Part shown: positions 1 through 11,515 of the stretch, piece by piece
How the letters are laid out: each line of letters opens with the position of its first letter
Numbering within the stretch: position 1 is the first letter of the stretch
From: Heliocidaris tuberculata
Taxonomy: Eukaryota; Echinodermata; Echinoidea; Camarodonta; Echinometridae
Assembly: GCA_025618425.1 (NCBI GenBank)
Contig: CM046849.1
Span: 27,716,867 to 27,780,866 of the forward strand
Length of the DNA stretch: 64,000 nt
Direction of reading: 5' to 3'
Made by a program: the position numbers and the translations under genes
The notes under the pieces: model-generated
Databases searched by the model: none
What the model was told of the DNA's origin: nothing
The model's input: only the letters and a program-made list of their open reading frames with translations

Positions 1-301
1 TGCACAAATAAGCAGATTTCTCAGACTTTTTATTTAGAGATCTTTCACCATTATGCAATCCCAACAGTAACAAGAAGGGGTACTTTTATTTGAAATTGTA
101 TCATTAAGATCATATACATAATAAAAATATATTGAGGGTGTCCACAAAAAAACAACACTTTTGTAAAAAAAAAATAAATAATATATCCGGCAAAAAGTGG
201 CCAAATGCTTGAACCTAATAAACACACACATACACACACACACACACGCACAAACAACAACAAATTAAAAAATGGCGCTTACTGTTATGATTATGACTAA
301 C

Positions 302-664
302 CTGGGTCCTCTACAGCCTGTAACTGGATCCAGAATCCTGAGCGTGAGTTGATGTAATCAGTGGTAAATATCATCGTAATCGAAGGGGTGGTTGATGTGA
401 AGTCCCGTAATGCTAACACCAGAGTCGACCACCATCCTGACCAGTCTCGCCATAACCCGCCTTGATTTGTAAATCTATCAACCCCATCACCAATGTACAG
501 GTGGTCGGTCCCATTTTCGACGTTGAAAGCTCGAACGATGACTGAAATGATGAAGCCTTGTGGAGCGCGGATGTCCCAGAGATAGTAGAAGTTGTTCACA
601 TAGTTGGACGGGTAATTCATTGAATGAATCGATGTCATCTTATTCGTGTTCAGTTCCTTTATAT
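302..664 (-). CDS. Gene L exon 3: second CUB-like domain of a receptor-type protein (partial gene)
   Basis: The 363-nt minus-strand exon encodes about 121 residues with a CUB pattern: NYPSNY near the start, a W-D-I strand, G-x-x-I-x-V-x-V, LYIGDG, SGWW and SGFWIQLQ at the end. The donor is G|GTTAGT at 302/301. The likely acceptor is a CAAAG at 668-665, so both borders are phase 1, the usual phase of shuffled extracellular modules. The acceptor's pyrimidine tract is weak, so that edge is less certain. CUB domains bind proteins or carbohydrate outside the cell. This one has no cysteine, whereas typical CUB domains have two to four. The paralogous exon of gene R is at 61812-62174. The rest of gene L lies left of the window. 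Confidence 0.75.
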
Positions 665-719
665 CTTTGCGATAAATTTTAAAGTGGAAATAGTGGTCTT
701 AAGAATTTGTTCTACTCTG

Positions 720-750
720 TTTCTCTCTCTCTCTCTCTCTCTCTCTTGGT
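720..750. repeat. (TC)n microsatellite
   Basis: A short CT-dinucleotide run lies just upstream (in gene sense) of the CUB exon. The same tract sits in the right-hand paralog at about 62230-62258. On the gene's sense strand it is purine, so it is not the splice-acceptor pyrimidine tract. Confidence 0.8.
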
Positions 751-939
751 AATGATTCTAGGACAGCTACCCTAGACTACCACCACAACTCCCACTAAGC
801 GAGTAACTCCGTACAACTACTCCCCTTGGAAATTTCCCATAGAAAAGTGTTCCTAGGACAACTAACCCCGGTACAATTCAGGCCCCTGGGAACGATTTTT
901 TTTTATTTGGGGTGCTGTGAGCAGATTTTTTTTGTTGTA

Positions 940-2790
940 TAGTTGCTTATCTAGGAAATATGGCACCCAGGGCAAGCAATAAAGTTTGTCCACGTCATTG
1001 TACAAGCGAGAGAGCAAAGTGACCGATCGGTAGATTTTTTTTTGTTGTTGTTCAATTTTTTAACCCCAAAGCGCGATTAGTTATGCAATTTACCCGGGAA
1101 AATTTCAATTGAGCACTGCGATCGAAGGGTAGAGATCCCAATGTTTAACACGGGTAAACGGTTTTCTATTCACTTCTTTCTCAAATGGGGTTTAAAATTA
1201 AGGGAAACCAATACAAAATAGTCGAGGAATTTAGGAAGACAAAAAACAAAAAACAAAAACAAAAACAAAAACACACACACAAAAAAAACACGAAAATTGA
1301 CATTTCTTTGAAATGTTGAACCATTGCAAAGGCGATTTTATATTCTTAATTCAATATATTAGGGCGCAATATTCAACAAGAGGATGATGAAACTTACATG
1401 AAAGCGAGCAAAGCAAAGAGAATTATTTATCAATCTTGGGCCCTTACAATACACTATATTCTATACCGGGGAGCGAAATTATGAGAACCTAGAGCAACAT
1501 TATGCGAGGAAGCAAAGCGTCCGAGTTTCAGAAAATTGTTGCTTTTCAAACCCTCCCAAAATAGTATTTCTAATGAATTCACCTTGCAGATTGGGGGCGT
1601 GCAATCCAGAATGATCCCAATTTTCTTCATTTTCTCCTCTTTTTCTTTCTCTCTTTTTGCGTTTTTAACCCCCTTCAAGTGTCGCCAGGGGCAAGTACGC
1701 CCCTGTCCCCCATAGATTCACCACTGATATTATTTTACATGTTTTGCGAAGTCCCTGGCAAAGCCAAAATTAAAGCAGTGGCGGGGGGGGGGGGGGGGGG
1801 GGGGAGGGGTGCAGACCCTGAAAACAACTTTGCCTACAAAGATAACATTATTGTTGTAGGTCATTCTGCAAACCAATGCTCCAGGGTTGGCACGATTGAG
1901 AATTAATCAACTTTAATCACTTTAATGATTTTTAAAAATAAAATCACCAATTTGAGTAAAAACCAAAAAATTACTTTCAAATATTCGTTGTTCATTTTGT
2001 TTATGCGACATTTCAAAAAATCACTCAAAAATCATAGTGTGATTTTCATATTTTTTCGCTGAAAAACTCATCCAAGTGAGAATTTATGTTTTTATTTTGT
2101 ATATGATCAACATTATTGCAATGGCGAGGGAGCGAAGCAACCGAGTGGTATAATTTTTCTTTTTTCAGCCTAAAAAAACTAAAACAATTAAAAAAGTATT
2201 TTACGTATAGAAAAAAATCTCAAGCGAGCTCCGCATCGACCGGTACAATTTCGAGTTTGAGAAATTGATAAATGGTCTTTTATTCACTTCTTCCTTAATG
2301 GGGCGCAATTAACGAAAATTTAGGAGCTATATAGTAGTGAAATTTATCTATGCAACATAAAGTAACAATTTCTTTCAAATGGCAAACCTTTGAAAAACTC
2401 TCGTATACACTTGTTCTATATAGCGGGTGTAATATTTAAAAAAGAGACTGATAAATAATAAAGAGCAATGAGAATAACATTTTTTCTTCAATTTTGAACC
2501 TTTTTAAAATGCCGTTTATATAGCCAATATCTGAGTGCGAGAATAAGAGATCCTGAAGCATTACATGCGAAGGAGCAAAGCGACCGAGCTTTAGACAGTT
2601 TTCGCATTTTGAACCTGGGAAAATGTATTTCTAAAGCACTTTACCCTGCGGATTATGGGCGAATAATTCTTAAGCATAACTTTCTTTCCTTTATCTTTTT
2701 AATATTTTTTTTTGCGCCTCTGCTTTTAGTACCGCCTGAGGCAAGTGCCCCAATAGGTAAAATTACCTCCATGCTTCTTGGTCTGAAGTA
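940..2790. repeat. Dispersed tandem motif family (GAGCAAAGCGACCGAG type) within an intron
   Basis: At least five variants of a motif close to GAGGGAGCAAAGCGACCGAG occur at about 1005, 1400, 1505, 2125 and 2570. Several are followed by TTTCAGAAAA or similar and a C-rich end. The right-hand paralog shows the same motif near 62520, 62890, 62990 and 63635. A related GAGCGAGCGTAGCGAGCGAG form occurs at 5998, 43258 and 43372. There is no coding potential. The short ORFs here are artefacts of low-complexity sequence. I do not recognise the family by name. Confidence 0.6.
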
Positions 2791-4432
2791 AGTTAAATAA
2801 AAATTGTTTTACTGGCAGTTATTTTTATGTATGCATACATCATGTGTACATAATTTAGCATGGACTTTTCCATTAGACTTAATTCTTTGATTCTTAAGTG
2901 GGTATGCCCTAGTGTGTTGATTTTCTTTTCTTTACTGAAGGCTATCTGAGATGATTTCCCATTTTTGTTCCATTCTTTCCAGATTTAATTTGCAACAGTA
3001 ACTTATATGCATATTTCATATTGCAATATTGTCAGATTATATCATTTCTGTTCATATATGGCTATATTAGAACTTTGCCTAAATTCCTACTCGTATATTT
3101 ATTCATTATTTAAAAAAAAAAACTTTGCATACTCCTTTTTTTTTCTTGATCAGAATGATGCATATATTGCCCAGTTATACTTTTATTATACTCAAACATC
3201 AAATCATAATATTATGTTCTTGAACAGCTTTGTTTATATCTCATGCCACTCACATGTAATAGTCCTTACGATTACATTTCTTCTGAATGTTCTGGGGAAT
3301 GTTAAAGTCTTTTCTGCAAAGCATTTTTGAAATTAACGATTTTATATTTATCTACTCCAATTTATTTGGTTCTTATTGAGAAAATTTGTTTCATTATGTG
3401 CAATATTCTATGTAAAGAAATTTTATTATGTACTGGGAGCAGCATGTGTGGGGGCACATACCTCCGGGCAACAGTTGTATTTCACTTTTGTGCACCCTGA
3501 CCCACTTGTTGCTCCCAATCCTTTTAATGTCCTCTTACATGTTCTTCCGCATTCTTATTATAAACATGAATCTTGTCACGTTGTATTGTACCTGTGCTTT
3601 TTTATGAATGGTCGAATAAATAATAATAATAAATAGTACAGTTAACTATATTTTTTTTTAATGAAAGTTCCCTAACGGGTTTTATAACACATGCTCTTGG
3701 CGACATTTGCTCCGCGTCAATTTCGTACAATAACCAAACTATAAACTTCAACACTGGACAAAATACCATATCTAACCCTAATACTAAACCTAAAACCCTA
3801 TTGCAATCCTAACCATGCTAACCCTTACAAATATTTTTTACAAAGTAAAGCCCGGAGAAATTGTCGCCGGAGCAAATGTCGGAGCACTGTAACATAATTA
3901 CTGAACATGTCATGATGTATAACCTGATGTATAAATCTCCAGAAATTCTGACAAGCTGGAATACACTATATTTTTACAACTTCTTAGAAAAAACGTTTTG
4001 CAGCACTCCTCACAGCAACCAACAATCGAAAGCTTATGGTCGTTGGGTTAGCCTCAAATTATATTTGGAGTTCCTCAGTAGTTGAGTAAATATTCCGATG
4101 TCATTAAAACACACAAACACAATTTTGAAAGCTTAGCGCATTTAGTATTCCTAATAGAAACCTTTGATCAAAATTTACATAAATCACAATGCTGCTTCAA
4201 ATTTGCCAATCTAAGTCATTCCTGTAGAATAAAGTGAATATATCACTTTTGTGGACACTCTCGAAACATCTGTTGAGCATGTTGAGTGCTGTCTTTCCTG
4301 TAATTAAATGAAAAGATATAAATATCAAAACCTCTAGGGTCTGCCCTTAATGTGTTACTGATTCAAATAAGATCTTTCGGGATGGCATCTTGACCAATAT
4401 CAACGTTGCAAATGGTTGATTGTTAACATTAC
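2791..4432. other. Gene L intron, no feature recognised
   Basis: AT-rich non-coding sequence between the two CUB exons of gene L. Short ORFs here have no family resemblance. A few CTAACCCTA-like words occur near 3775-3830, too degenerate to call telomeric. I see nothing else. Confidence 0.6.
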
Positions 4433-4804
4433 CTGATACACTGGTAGATGTGACAGTCATATTTAAATGCGTTTTCCAATCTTTCCGGGCACCATGAACT
4501 CTTATCCATGCTGTGTTCCCTACTGATGTCACAGGGCTAGGCAGGTCGGATCCACTGAAGCTCGCTAATCGCGTGTAAGATCGATTGCTGTCAAAACTAA
4601 TACTATAACTGTTTCCATCTACGTTGGTCCCATCACCAATATCCATGAAAACATAACCGGTTGGGAAATCAAACTTCAGAAAGGAGACTCTGATCCTATG
4701 ACCGATTGTTGTTTTAAAGATCCAAAAAATTTTCCCCTCATTTGTCGGGTTTATATCACGTTGCGAAATATTTAAGCTCTCCTCACCGGATAGCCAAACA
4801 TGTG
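4433..4804 (-). CDS. Gene L exon 2: first CUB-like domain
   Basis: A 372-nt minus-strand exon (124 codons). The acceptor CTCCTTTACAG| is at 4807-4805 and the donor TCAG|GTAATG at 4433/4432, both phase 1. The protein starts HVWLSGEESLNIS and runs through a beta-rich CUB pattern: IFWIFKTTIGHRIRVSFLKF, then MDIGDG, a Ser-rich loop, and WIRVHGARKDW. It has no cysteine. It splices in phase from the signal-peptide exon 5541-5457 and should join exon 664-302. I infer an extracellular ligand-binding module. The reading frame continues past the donor into intron, so the long ORF there overstates the exon. Confidence 0.8.
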
Positions 4805-5456
4805 CTGTAAAGGAGATTAAGGTCATTTGAATTTCAATTAAATCTAATTTATATCCATTCTTTAGATACACAAGATACGTTGCTGTGCTGAAGAAAAAAT
4901 ACGGAGCATTTGATTGGTGCCGATAGATGACAATCTAATGCACCTTTAAGTGGTCAGTATTATGAACATGATTAATTAAGATGGCAGAAATAATGAATAA
5001 CAATCTCTCAATACCAAATATCAATCCCCAATATTCCTTTTTAGTGATTATGAACGTTGAATTCTGTGAGACGTTACGTTTTAGAGCAGCAACGTGTGCG
5101 TAATGCAAAGGCAGATATCGATGCTATATATGAAATCATCTTCATCATCCTATTTTGCTCATTGGCACGATCCGTTTGAATAATCTAGAATGATGCACAT
5201 TACGAAATAGGTACTTCTTAATTGAAAAGTAAAGGTTTCTGCACTAGAATCTCAGCACAGTGGAAAGACCCGTCTTAGAGTATCGAACATTTTAAAAACT
5301 CCCATTAAACGTACAACTTATGCTACTTATACATGTGTACTCAGCATACCGTTTTACTGAAATTGAAATTGTTTTCATTGTGCGAATGATCTCCTTGATT
5401 TATATCTCCGAATAAATATGACAATTAAAAAAAGGGGGTTCCATAATTGTACTTAC

Positions 5457-5541
5457 ATATATCTGCTGCACACATTTGAATGAAGAATACAAATCCCAAA
5501 TAACAATGGGTGTAAAAACAAGTAATTCCCCGTTTAAACAT
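5457..5541 (-). CDS. Gene L exon 1: start codon and signal peptide
   Basis: ATG at 5541-5539 opens 28 codons plus one base. The peptide has a basic start (MFKRG), a hydrophobic core rich in L, F, V and I, and ends MCAADI before the donor T|GTAAGT at 5457/5456. This is a classic secretory signal peptide in a first coding exon. The phase (1) matches exon 4804-4433 exactly, giving a secreted or type I membrane protein. The exon is too short to stand out as an ORF. A TTTTAG acceptor-like site lies upstream near 5602-5607, so an untranslated 5' exon is possible. Confidence 0.75.
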
Positions 5542-5994
5542 CGTGGAGAAAAATATTCATTTATAAGTACGACAAACTATCAGCAACGGCGCACTGAAGA
5601 CTAAAACAGTACAATGAAAATTCTCAAAATTACGCTGGTCGATAAAGTTACGTATGATATTCAAGACACAGAGAGTGACGCAGTGTCTTTCAGTTTCGGT
5701 ACATTACAGTCACGTGGCCAGCTGTTACAAAGCTTTCCAAAGGTTCCACTTTCTGGAAAAGTACACAGATATAAAAAAATTCCAGACTTTTTTCTATTTC
5801 TGAAGTCCTTAGGTTGTGCATTTTTTACATCCATATTATGAAAATGTCAACAGCAAATTAATTTTGTTGGAATGCCTAATGATCTTTTAATTCGTGCATT
5901 AACCTTGTCGTTTTTCTTTAGGATTACCATGATTACATCGATATCATCATAATTATTTTATACTATCTGCTTGATTTCATTAAATCAAACTATA

Positions 5995-6900
5995 AGAGCG
6001 AGAGAGCGTAGCGAGCGAGTTTGGGAAAAGTGTCAGAAAATATTGGCCTTGTACTTGGTGTAAGTTATGGGCACATTCGAGTGAGTGGCATTGTGCCCCT
6101 CTTGCCTCCAGCTCCACTGCCTTACATTGTAGTTGTAGTACACCTTTTACTACATAATAATTAATACATAATAATTAATACATAAAGCCGCACCGATTCT
6201 TTGAAGCTAGATGTGCCTCTTCTTGTAAGAAACAGTGGGAAAATATAAGTAAAAGGGGGCACTTATCAGAAGAGGAAAGGGCGCTTTTCATAAGTGGCAC
6301 TTATAAGAGATGAAAAGGGGCATTAATGAGAAGAGGGAAAGGGCTCTTATTAGTTAGGAAAAGGGCATTATCAGAAGTAAAGAGGGGGCACTGATCAGAT
6401 TTGAAAATGGGCACTTATCAGAAGGGGAAAATAGGAACTTATTAGAAGGGAAAGGGGGCACCTATATCAGAGTTAAGACTGCACTTATCAAGGGGAAAAG
6501 GGGCAAATATCATGGAGAAAGGGGGTGGCAATCAGTATATTTGAAAAGGGGCACTTATTGGGAGAAAAGGGCAAGAAAAGGATAAGAAAGAAAATTGGGT
6601 ACTATCAGAAGTAAAATTGCATTTATCAGAGCACTTATTAGATTAGAGATAAGAAGCCAATTATCAGATGTGAAAAGGAATACTTATCTGAAGGAGAAAA
6701 AAAGGGCAACTATCAGAAGGGGAAAGGGTATTTATTTGAAAGGAAAAGGGGCACTTTGAACAGTAAAGAGGTCACTTATCAGAGAGAAAAGGGCATTTTT
6801 CAGAAATAAAAAGGGCACTTTTGGGGTACTTCGAAAATGGGGGGGGGGGGCACTGTGCCCCCTAGCCCCCCCCCCCCCGGGAGCGCCGCCACTGAATGAA
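5995..6900. repeat. Degenerate minisatellite, GGGGCACTTATCAGAAG-type units
   Basis: From about 6240 to 6830 the sequence is a run of imperfect units of roughly 20-30 bp around AAAAGGGGCACTTATCAGA. It is preceded at 5998 by a GAGCGTAGCGAGCGAG motif and ends in poly-G/poly-C and GCCGCCACTG. A shorter copy with the same order lies at 43370-43850, inside a hAT-type element, which suggests that the repeat travels as part of a mobile sequence. Confidence 0.7.
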
Positions 6901-8473
6901 AGTTTGGGGAAAATTGGGAACTTTTAAGTTGTAAATATTGGCAACTCTGTGACATAACTTTCGAGCTCATAATTTGCTTTGTACAAAATGACATAAATTT
7001 CCATTTCTTGGTTAATGATTACGAAAGTGATTTATTTCATTTAGGAGTATGTCAAGACATAGGTGCGATGATTGCATATACGATACATGTATAAATAAAC
7101 ATTTTCTTTGGAGAAAATATAAATCTATTGATTCTTCAATACAGCAAATGGGAGAGGACCTCGCATGATTCGTCACAGAGTTGCCAATTTGTGTTTGATC
7201 GATTGCAACTTCAAACATTCATACATAACAACTTGATATCAGGATGAACATCCCCCTTTAAATTGAATTAAGACGTCAAAGAATGTTTAAATCCGATGTC
7301 GCCCTCTCCTCTTCCGATCTTAAGGGGATGTGAAGTGTGTGGATAAAAGTGAAAGATCCTGACAAACAGCAGTGGCGAATCTCGACCTTGACGTCAGGAG
7401 GGCCATCCGAACCGATGGTGATTTCAGCGAGAAAATCACATTTTGGGGCCTTACTTTTTTAGGGGGATAGGGCGACGGACCTTCCCTTTTCCAATCTCTT
7501 TTCAATATTGTGTAGATTTATCATGTTGATTTCGATTGGATATTATTTGTTCAATATTGTAGTGTTCATAATATTACTGTGATATTCAAGGAATTCATAG
7601 TCATTTGCAAGCAAAATTTAGGGCCCTGTTTTCTTTTGAAATACAGTGTTTTTTAACTGGAGTATCTGTTTCCCCCTTCTTTTCATTACTGAAGTTTGGG
7701 TTCATCACGTATCCTTATAATCACTAAGTGTGCGAGGTCTCGTTGCAGCCGAGGAAATTTTTTTAATGGAGAAAATTCCCATAATTTTTGAGATTTTGAT
7801 AGCATTCTGATGATTATTCACCTTGGAATGAGGACCTTACCTAACACTGAAAGGTCAGTTATCATTTTGTCTTGGTCTGTTTGAAATCTTTCTTGGGAGG
7901 GTGTGGGGGGGGGGGGGGTACTACCCCCTTGCCTCCTTCAAGTTCAAATACGCTAGTGGAAATAGGATCGTTGTATATATTGAGAAAATAACATGATTCC
8001 TAATTATTGGATGTGTAAAAACAATAGTTTGAAAGCATGTATTGTAGTAGTAATCTTCTCTACAGGGAGAAGGGTGGGCACCGCTATAACCATTGCATCA
8101 TATTATGTTAGAAGATGTGAATTCTGTCATCAGGTTCACCTAATTTGGTGAGTGGAATATGGCTGGCTTCATCTTCACCTTTAGTCCTCTGATAAAGCGT
8201 ACTGTAGCTAAAGGTAAACGTCTCAATAGGTGGATAAATTTAACAGTGTTTACAATATATTTCATCCAGTAATGATTACATCTTAATATTTGTATTATTT
8301 TAATCTTTTTCTATCAAGGGAGGAGGGTAATGAAAGTATAGTATTTAAAACACGGATGGACAATAGAGCATCAGAGGTAGGTGGTGAAATCAAAAGCAGG
8401 AGACAGCGTCTCTCTCTCTCTCTCTCTCCCCCCACACCCATATGAAAGAAAGAGAAGAAAAAAGAGAAAGGAG
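6900..8473. repeat. Spacer unit I, first part
   Basis: Colinear with unit II pieces at 28130-28560, 31034-31736 and 34531-35087; unit II is interrupted there by a LINE and a Penelope-like element. No convincing gene is present. The ORFs shared by the copies (about 7012-7218 and 28272-28469) have changed by frame-disrupting indels and look non-coding. Confidence 0.8.
7370..7958. mobile_element. Possible degenerate hAT-type MITE
   Basis: The left end reads CAGTGGCGAATCTCGACC and the right end AAATACGCTAGTG, an imperfect inverted pair resembling the CAGTGGCGTA termini of the other MITEs in this window. No target-site duplication is visible. Unit II carries the same insertion (from about 31183), so it predates the unit duplication. 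Confidence 0.35.
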
Positions 8474-10815
8474 ATTTCAGATTTCAGATTTCAGATTTCA
8501 GATTTAGATTTTATTTCATTACATTTTCATTTTTCAAAGTATATAACACTAAGTATTATGAAATTAACAATATACAAAATAATTAACAACACAACTTAGT
8601 GCAGAAACATTTTTCGATCATTACAAGCAAAACAAAGTGCATTAAAGTTTGAGTTGTAAGAAAAAAAAAGGAATATCAATGAAGACTACGTAAGATTAAT
8701 TTTATGAAAATGAGAATGAAAACAGAGACCAGCTTAGAAGCAGAGCTTGTAGAAGCGCTGGTCCCTGGCAAAAGATAAATCATGAATCCAGTACATAAAA
8801 AAAAAACTAGACTGGGCAATCATGCATAAAATGCCCAATAAAAGGGAGAGATACATGGCCATAGAAAGCAAACAAATTATAGATATAACACACTTTCCAT
8901 TGAAGAGAAAGCATTGAAAAATATTGTAAACACAAAAGCTGGAAATAGTAATAGGAAAATAGTAACGATTTAAGGAGTAAACTTTACAAAAGACGGAACA
9001 AGAAGGACAAAGTGACAGGTGGGGGTTAGGACGGAAGGCTGGGAAAGGGACAAGATCTGGAAGGTTTCATTTAGTCTACAGATTTTGCTACACAGGTAAA
9101 CAAAAATCATCATAAGGATCATTGAGGGATCAATGTTAATAAAAAACAATTAGTGACTTTTTGCAATTTACGTTTGAGTGTACTCAAACTTATACTGTCT
9201 CGTATATTTAAAGGGAGGGAATCCCAAAATTTAGGAGCAGTAAATGAAAAAGTATTCTGGGTTAATGCTGTACGAGTTCTTGGCAAGTGATACAGATTGA
9301 TCTGTCTAGTGGGATAATGATGGATTTCGTTATTTACTGTAAATATATTATTGAAGACAGTGGGCAATTCATGGTTATGATACTGAAACATAAGTACAGC
9401 AAGATTGAGGCGGTAAATATCATAAATTTTTAGTGCATTATTAGAGTGAAACAGACCATCTGTGTGGTAGCGATAATTAACATTACTTATAATTCCCATA
9501 GCCTTTTTCTGTAATAAAAATTCTGCCTAACAGGCATGCACGCACTGTTTCCCCATGCTAATATTCCATAATTAAAATATGGTAAAACCAGTGTGGAGTA
9601 TAGTGATAAAAGAATGTTTGGCGGAAAAGACCAATGGAGTTTATTAATTATAGCAATGTTTCTGGATATCAATATTTACATACATTATCAATATGATGCT
9701 CCCATGAAAGCTTATTATCTATTATAGTTCCTAGAAATTATGTTTCAATCACCTTCTGTACTTCATGTATTTGTATATTATCTATCAAAATCGGATGAGG
9801 TAGTTCGTTAAAAGTATTACTAAATAACATGTAATTTTTTTTTCTAGATTTAGTGATAACTTGTTAGCCTTAATCCATATTGCAACTGAATCTAGTTCAG
9901 AATTAATAAAGTTTCTAGGCTTTTATGCGAAAAAAATAGATTAGTGTCATCTGCATACATAATAAAAGTCAATGAATTTGATGATCTATGAAAGTCATTT
10001 ATATACAAAATAAAAAGTAAAAGGCCTAGAATAGAACCCTGTGGAACACCACAATTAATATTTCTTAATTGCGACATGCAATTTTCAATACAGACATATT
10101 GCTGACGTTTGGTATCTTACTTGCTAAATTTGGACCTATTTCAACAAAATAATCATTAAAGTGATCAACAATATCTTGTAACTCATTAATAGTTCTTTCA
10201 TCAATTTGTATCTTAGAAATAGTACTTTTCTTTTTCTGTTTATTCAGAACTTCATTGATTAATTTCCATGTGTTTTTAGCATCTTTGTTACAATTCATAA
10301 ATTGACGTGAACAATATATCTTTTTTTCTTTACGTAGTAACCCTGTCAATGTATTTTTATAATTCAAATTTTTCGACTTAGAACTTTCAGTGGGATTCGC
10401 GTTATATTTCAAATAAAGATTTTTTTTCCTATTTATTGATCTTAATAAGCTTGGTGTTATCCATGGAGATTTTGGAATTCTTTTCCTATTTTGAAGATTA
10501 ATTTTTCTCATAGGAAAACATTCATTAAACAAACTAGTTAATTTAGCCATAAATTCATCAAAACTACTATTTACATCAGTCATATCATAAATATCATTCC
10601 AATATACTATGCTTAGTCTGTCTTTGAATGTGTTAATATTTCCTTCAGACAAATTCCGTTTGTATATTATAGAAGGGCATTGTGTTTGCTGCAAGATGGG
10701 GAAATGTGCAAATATGGGAAAGTGATCTGTCAGGTCTGATATTACAACGCCAGCTTGGGGAAAGGGATGCATGTTACTATAAAATATATTGTCAATTAAG
10801 GTGGAGAGGAAAATA
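8474..10815 (-). mobile_element. 5'-truncated CR1/L2-like LINE in spacer unit I
   Basis: Minus-strand fragments of a non-LTR retrotransposon polyprotein. At 10910-10080 is the end of an endonuclease domain (ISDLTDHFPIF) plus the linker before reverse transcriptase. At 10077-9892 is the RT core with GVPQGSILG and MYADDT. At 9672-9119 is the C-terminal region with WGNSA, HHYPTR and FWDSLPLNIR. Frameshifts and an internal deletion near 10080 remove the first RT motifs, so it is dead. Its 3' end, at the low-coordinate side, is a tandem ATTTCAG run (8474-8510), as seen in CR1/L2-type tails. Units II and III lack the insertion and show the empty site near 37015 and 40935. Confidence 0.8.
9892..10077 (-). 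pseudogene. LINE reverse transcriptase core fragment (YADD box)
   Basis: The frame reads GVPQGSILGLLLFILYINDF and later FIMYADDTNLFF. These are RT motifs B and C, with the catalytic aspartate pair intact. Motif A and the finger region are missing because of the deletion at about 10080. A fragment of the surrounding dead LINE. Confidence 0.8.
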
Positions 10816-10910
10816 GAAGGAGGAAAAGGGATGTAAAACGAAGATAAAAGTACCACTTTCTGCCTTCTCATTTCATAAACCCAGGAGGACCCGTGTGCCC
10901 CCCCCCCCAT
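10065..10910 (-). pseudogene. LINE pol N-terminal part (endonuclease end and RT linker)
   Basis: A frame open for about 280 codons; the LINE part starts near 10815 and the residues before that come from spacer sequence. SDLTDHFPIF matches the last catalytic SDH-type motif of LINE endonucleases. PWITPSLLRSI and a Lys-rich stretch are typical of the domain between endonuclease and RT. It joins RT sequence out of register after about 10080. Confidence 0.7.
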
Positions 10911-11515
10911 GATGTCAGTGCCCCCTCTACGCCACTAATCATTTAGTTCGCTCATATTAAGAAAGGGTCAAAAATAGCACTACAGATTCTGAACATTTAA
11001 GATTTAAAAAAAAATGGATTATTGAATTAAAGTCTTAAATTTCTCTTAATTTCATAAACACACTTTATACATGAAAGGAAATCAAAGTTCGTACAATGAT
11101 CCTTTTACACACGTAGCGAAATTAGTTTTACTTCATACTTCGGAATTTCTTATCATTCGAGGGAGATTTATCAAAGATTCATCAGGCATGGATTTCTCTC
11201 TTATTTCAAAATGGTACATTTTATACGAGCATCGCAAAGTGCATGTAATGATTTTTGTGCCTCTGGGCCTTTTTGTTGTTGTTGATTTTATTGTTGTGTG
11301 TGTGTGTGTGTGTGTTTGTGATCCATTGAATTCCGTTGTATTGTGTTCCATTGTATTCGCAAAGCACAGTGAAATATTAATTTAAAGGGAATCAAACTGA
11401 GAAAAGTTGTCTGTTCTGTCTCAAAAGGTAATGATCATATTTTAGTTTTCACTGAATAAAATAAATCATGAGATAAACAAAATGTTACAACCGCTCAAAA
11501 CAGGTGATATGCATG
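10816..11515. repeat. Spacer unit I, middle part
   Basis: Colinear with 37015-37679 (unit II) and 40935-41896 (unit III). It includes a (TG)n run at 11296-11315, also present in both other units with different lengths. It ends exactly at the LTR element's target-site duplication. No gene seen. Confidence 0.85.
11511..11515. other. Target-site duplication GCATG (left)
   Basis: Five bases repeated at 20363-20367 on the far side of the element. The uninterrupted site occurs once at 37675-37679 in spacer unit II. Confidence 0.95.

Larger units (their letters stand above)
1..3217. repeat. Left copy of a segmental duplication (gene L second-CUB exon and flanks)
   Basis: This block reads alongside 61572-64000: the same order of an exon, pyrimidine tract and AT-rich intron with many small differences and indels. 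Position 1 corresponds to about 61572 and about 3217 corresponds to 64000. The right copy lacks some internal pieces, for example most of 1908-2290. Because the conserved core is a coding exon with intact frame in both copies, I read this as tandem gene duplication rather than a mobile repeat. Confidence 0.85.

Noticed and set aside
3774..3830. Interstitial telomere-like CTAACCCTA words
   Set aside because: Only a few imperfect words in non-repeating order; no array of TTAGGG/CCCTAA.
7012..7218. Small ORF shared with 28272-28469, possible conserved micropeptide
   Set aside because: The copies match because the whole spacer is duplicated, and differences include indels and changes at all codon positions.
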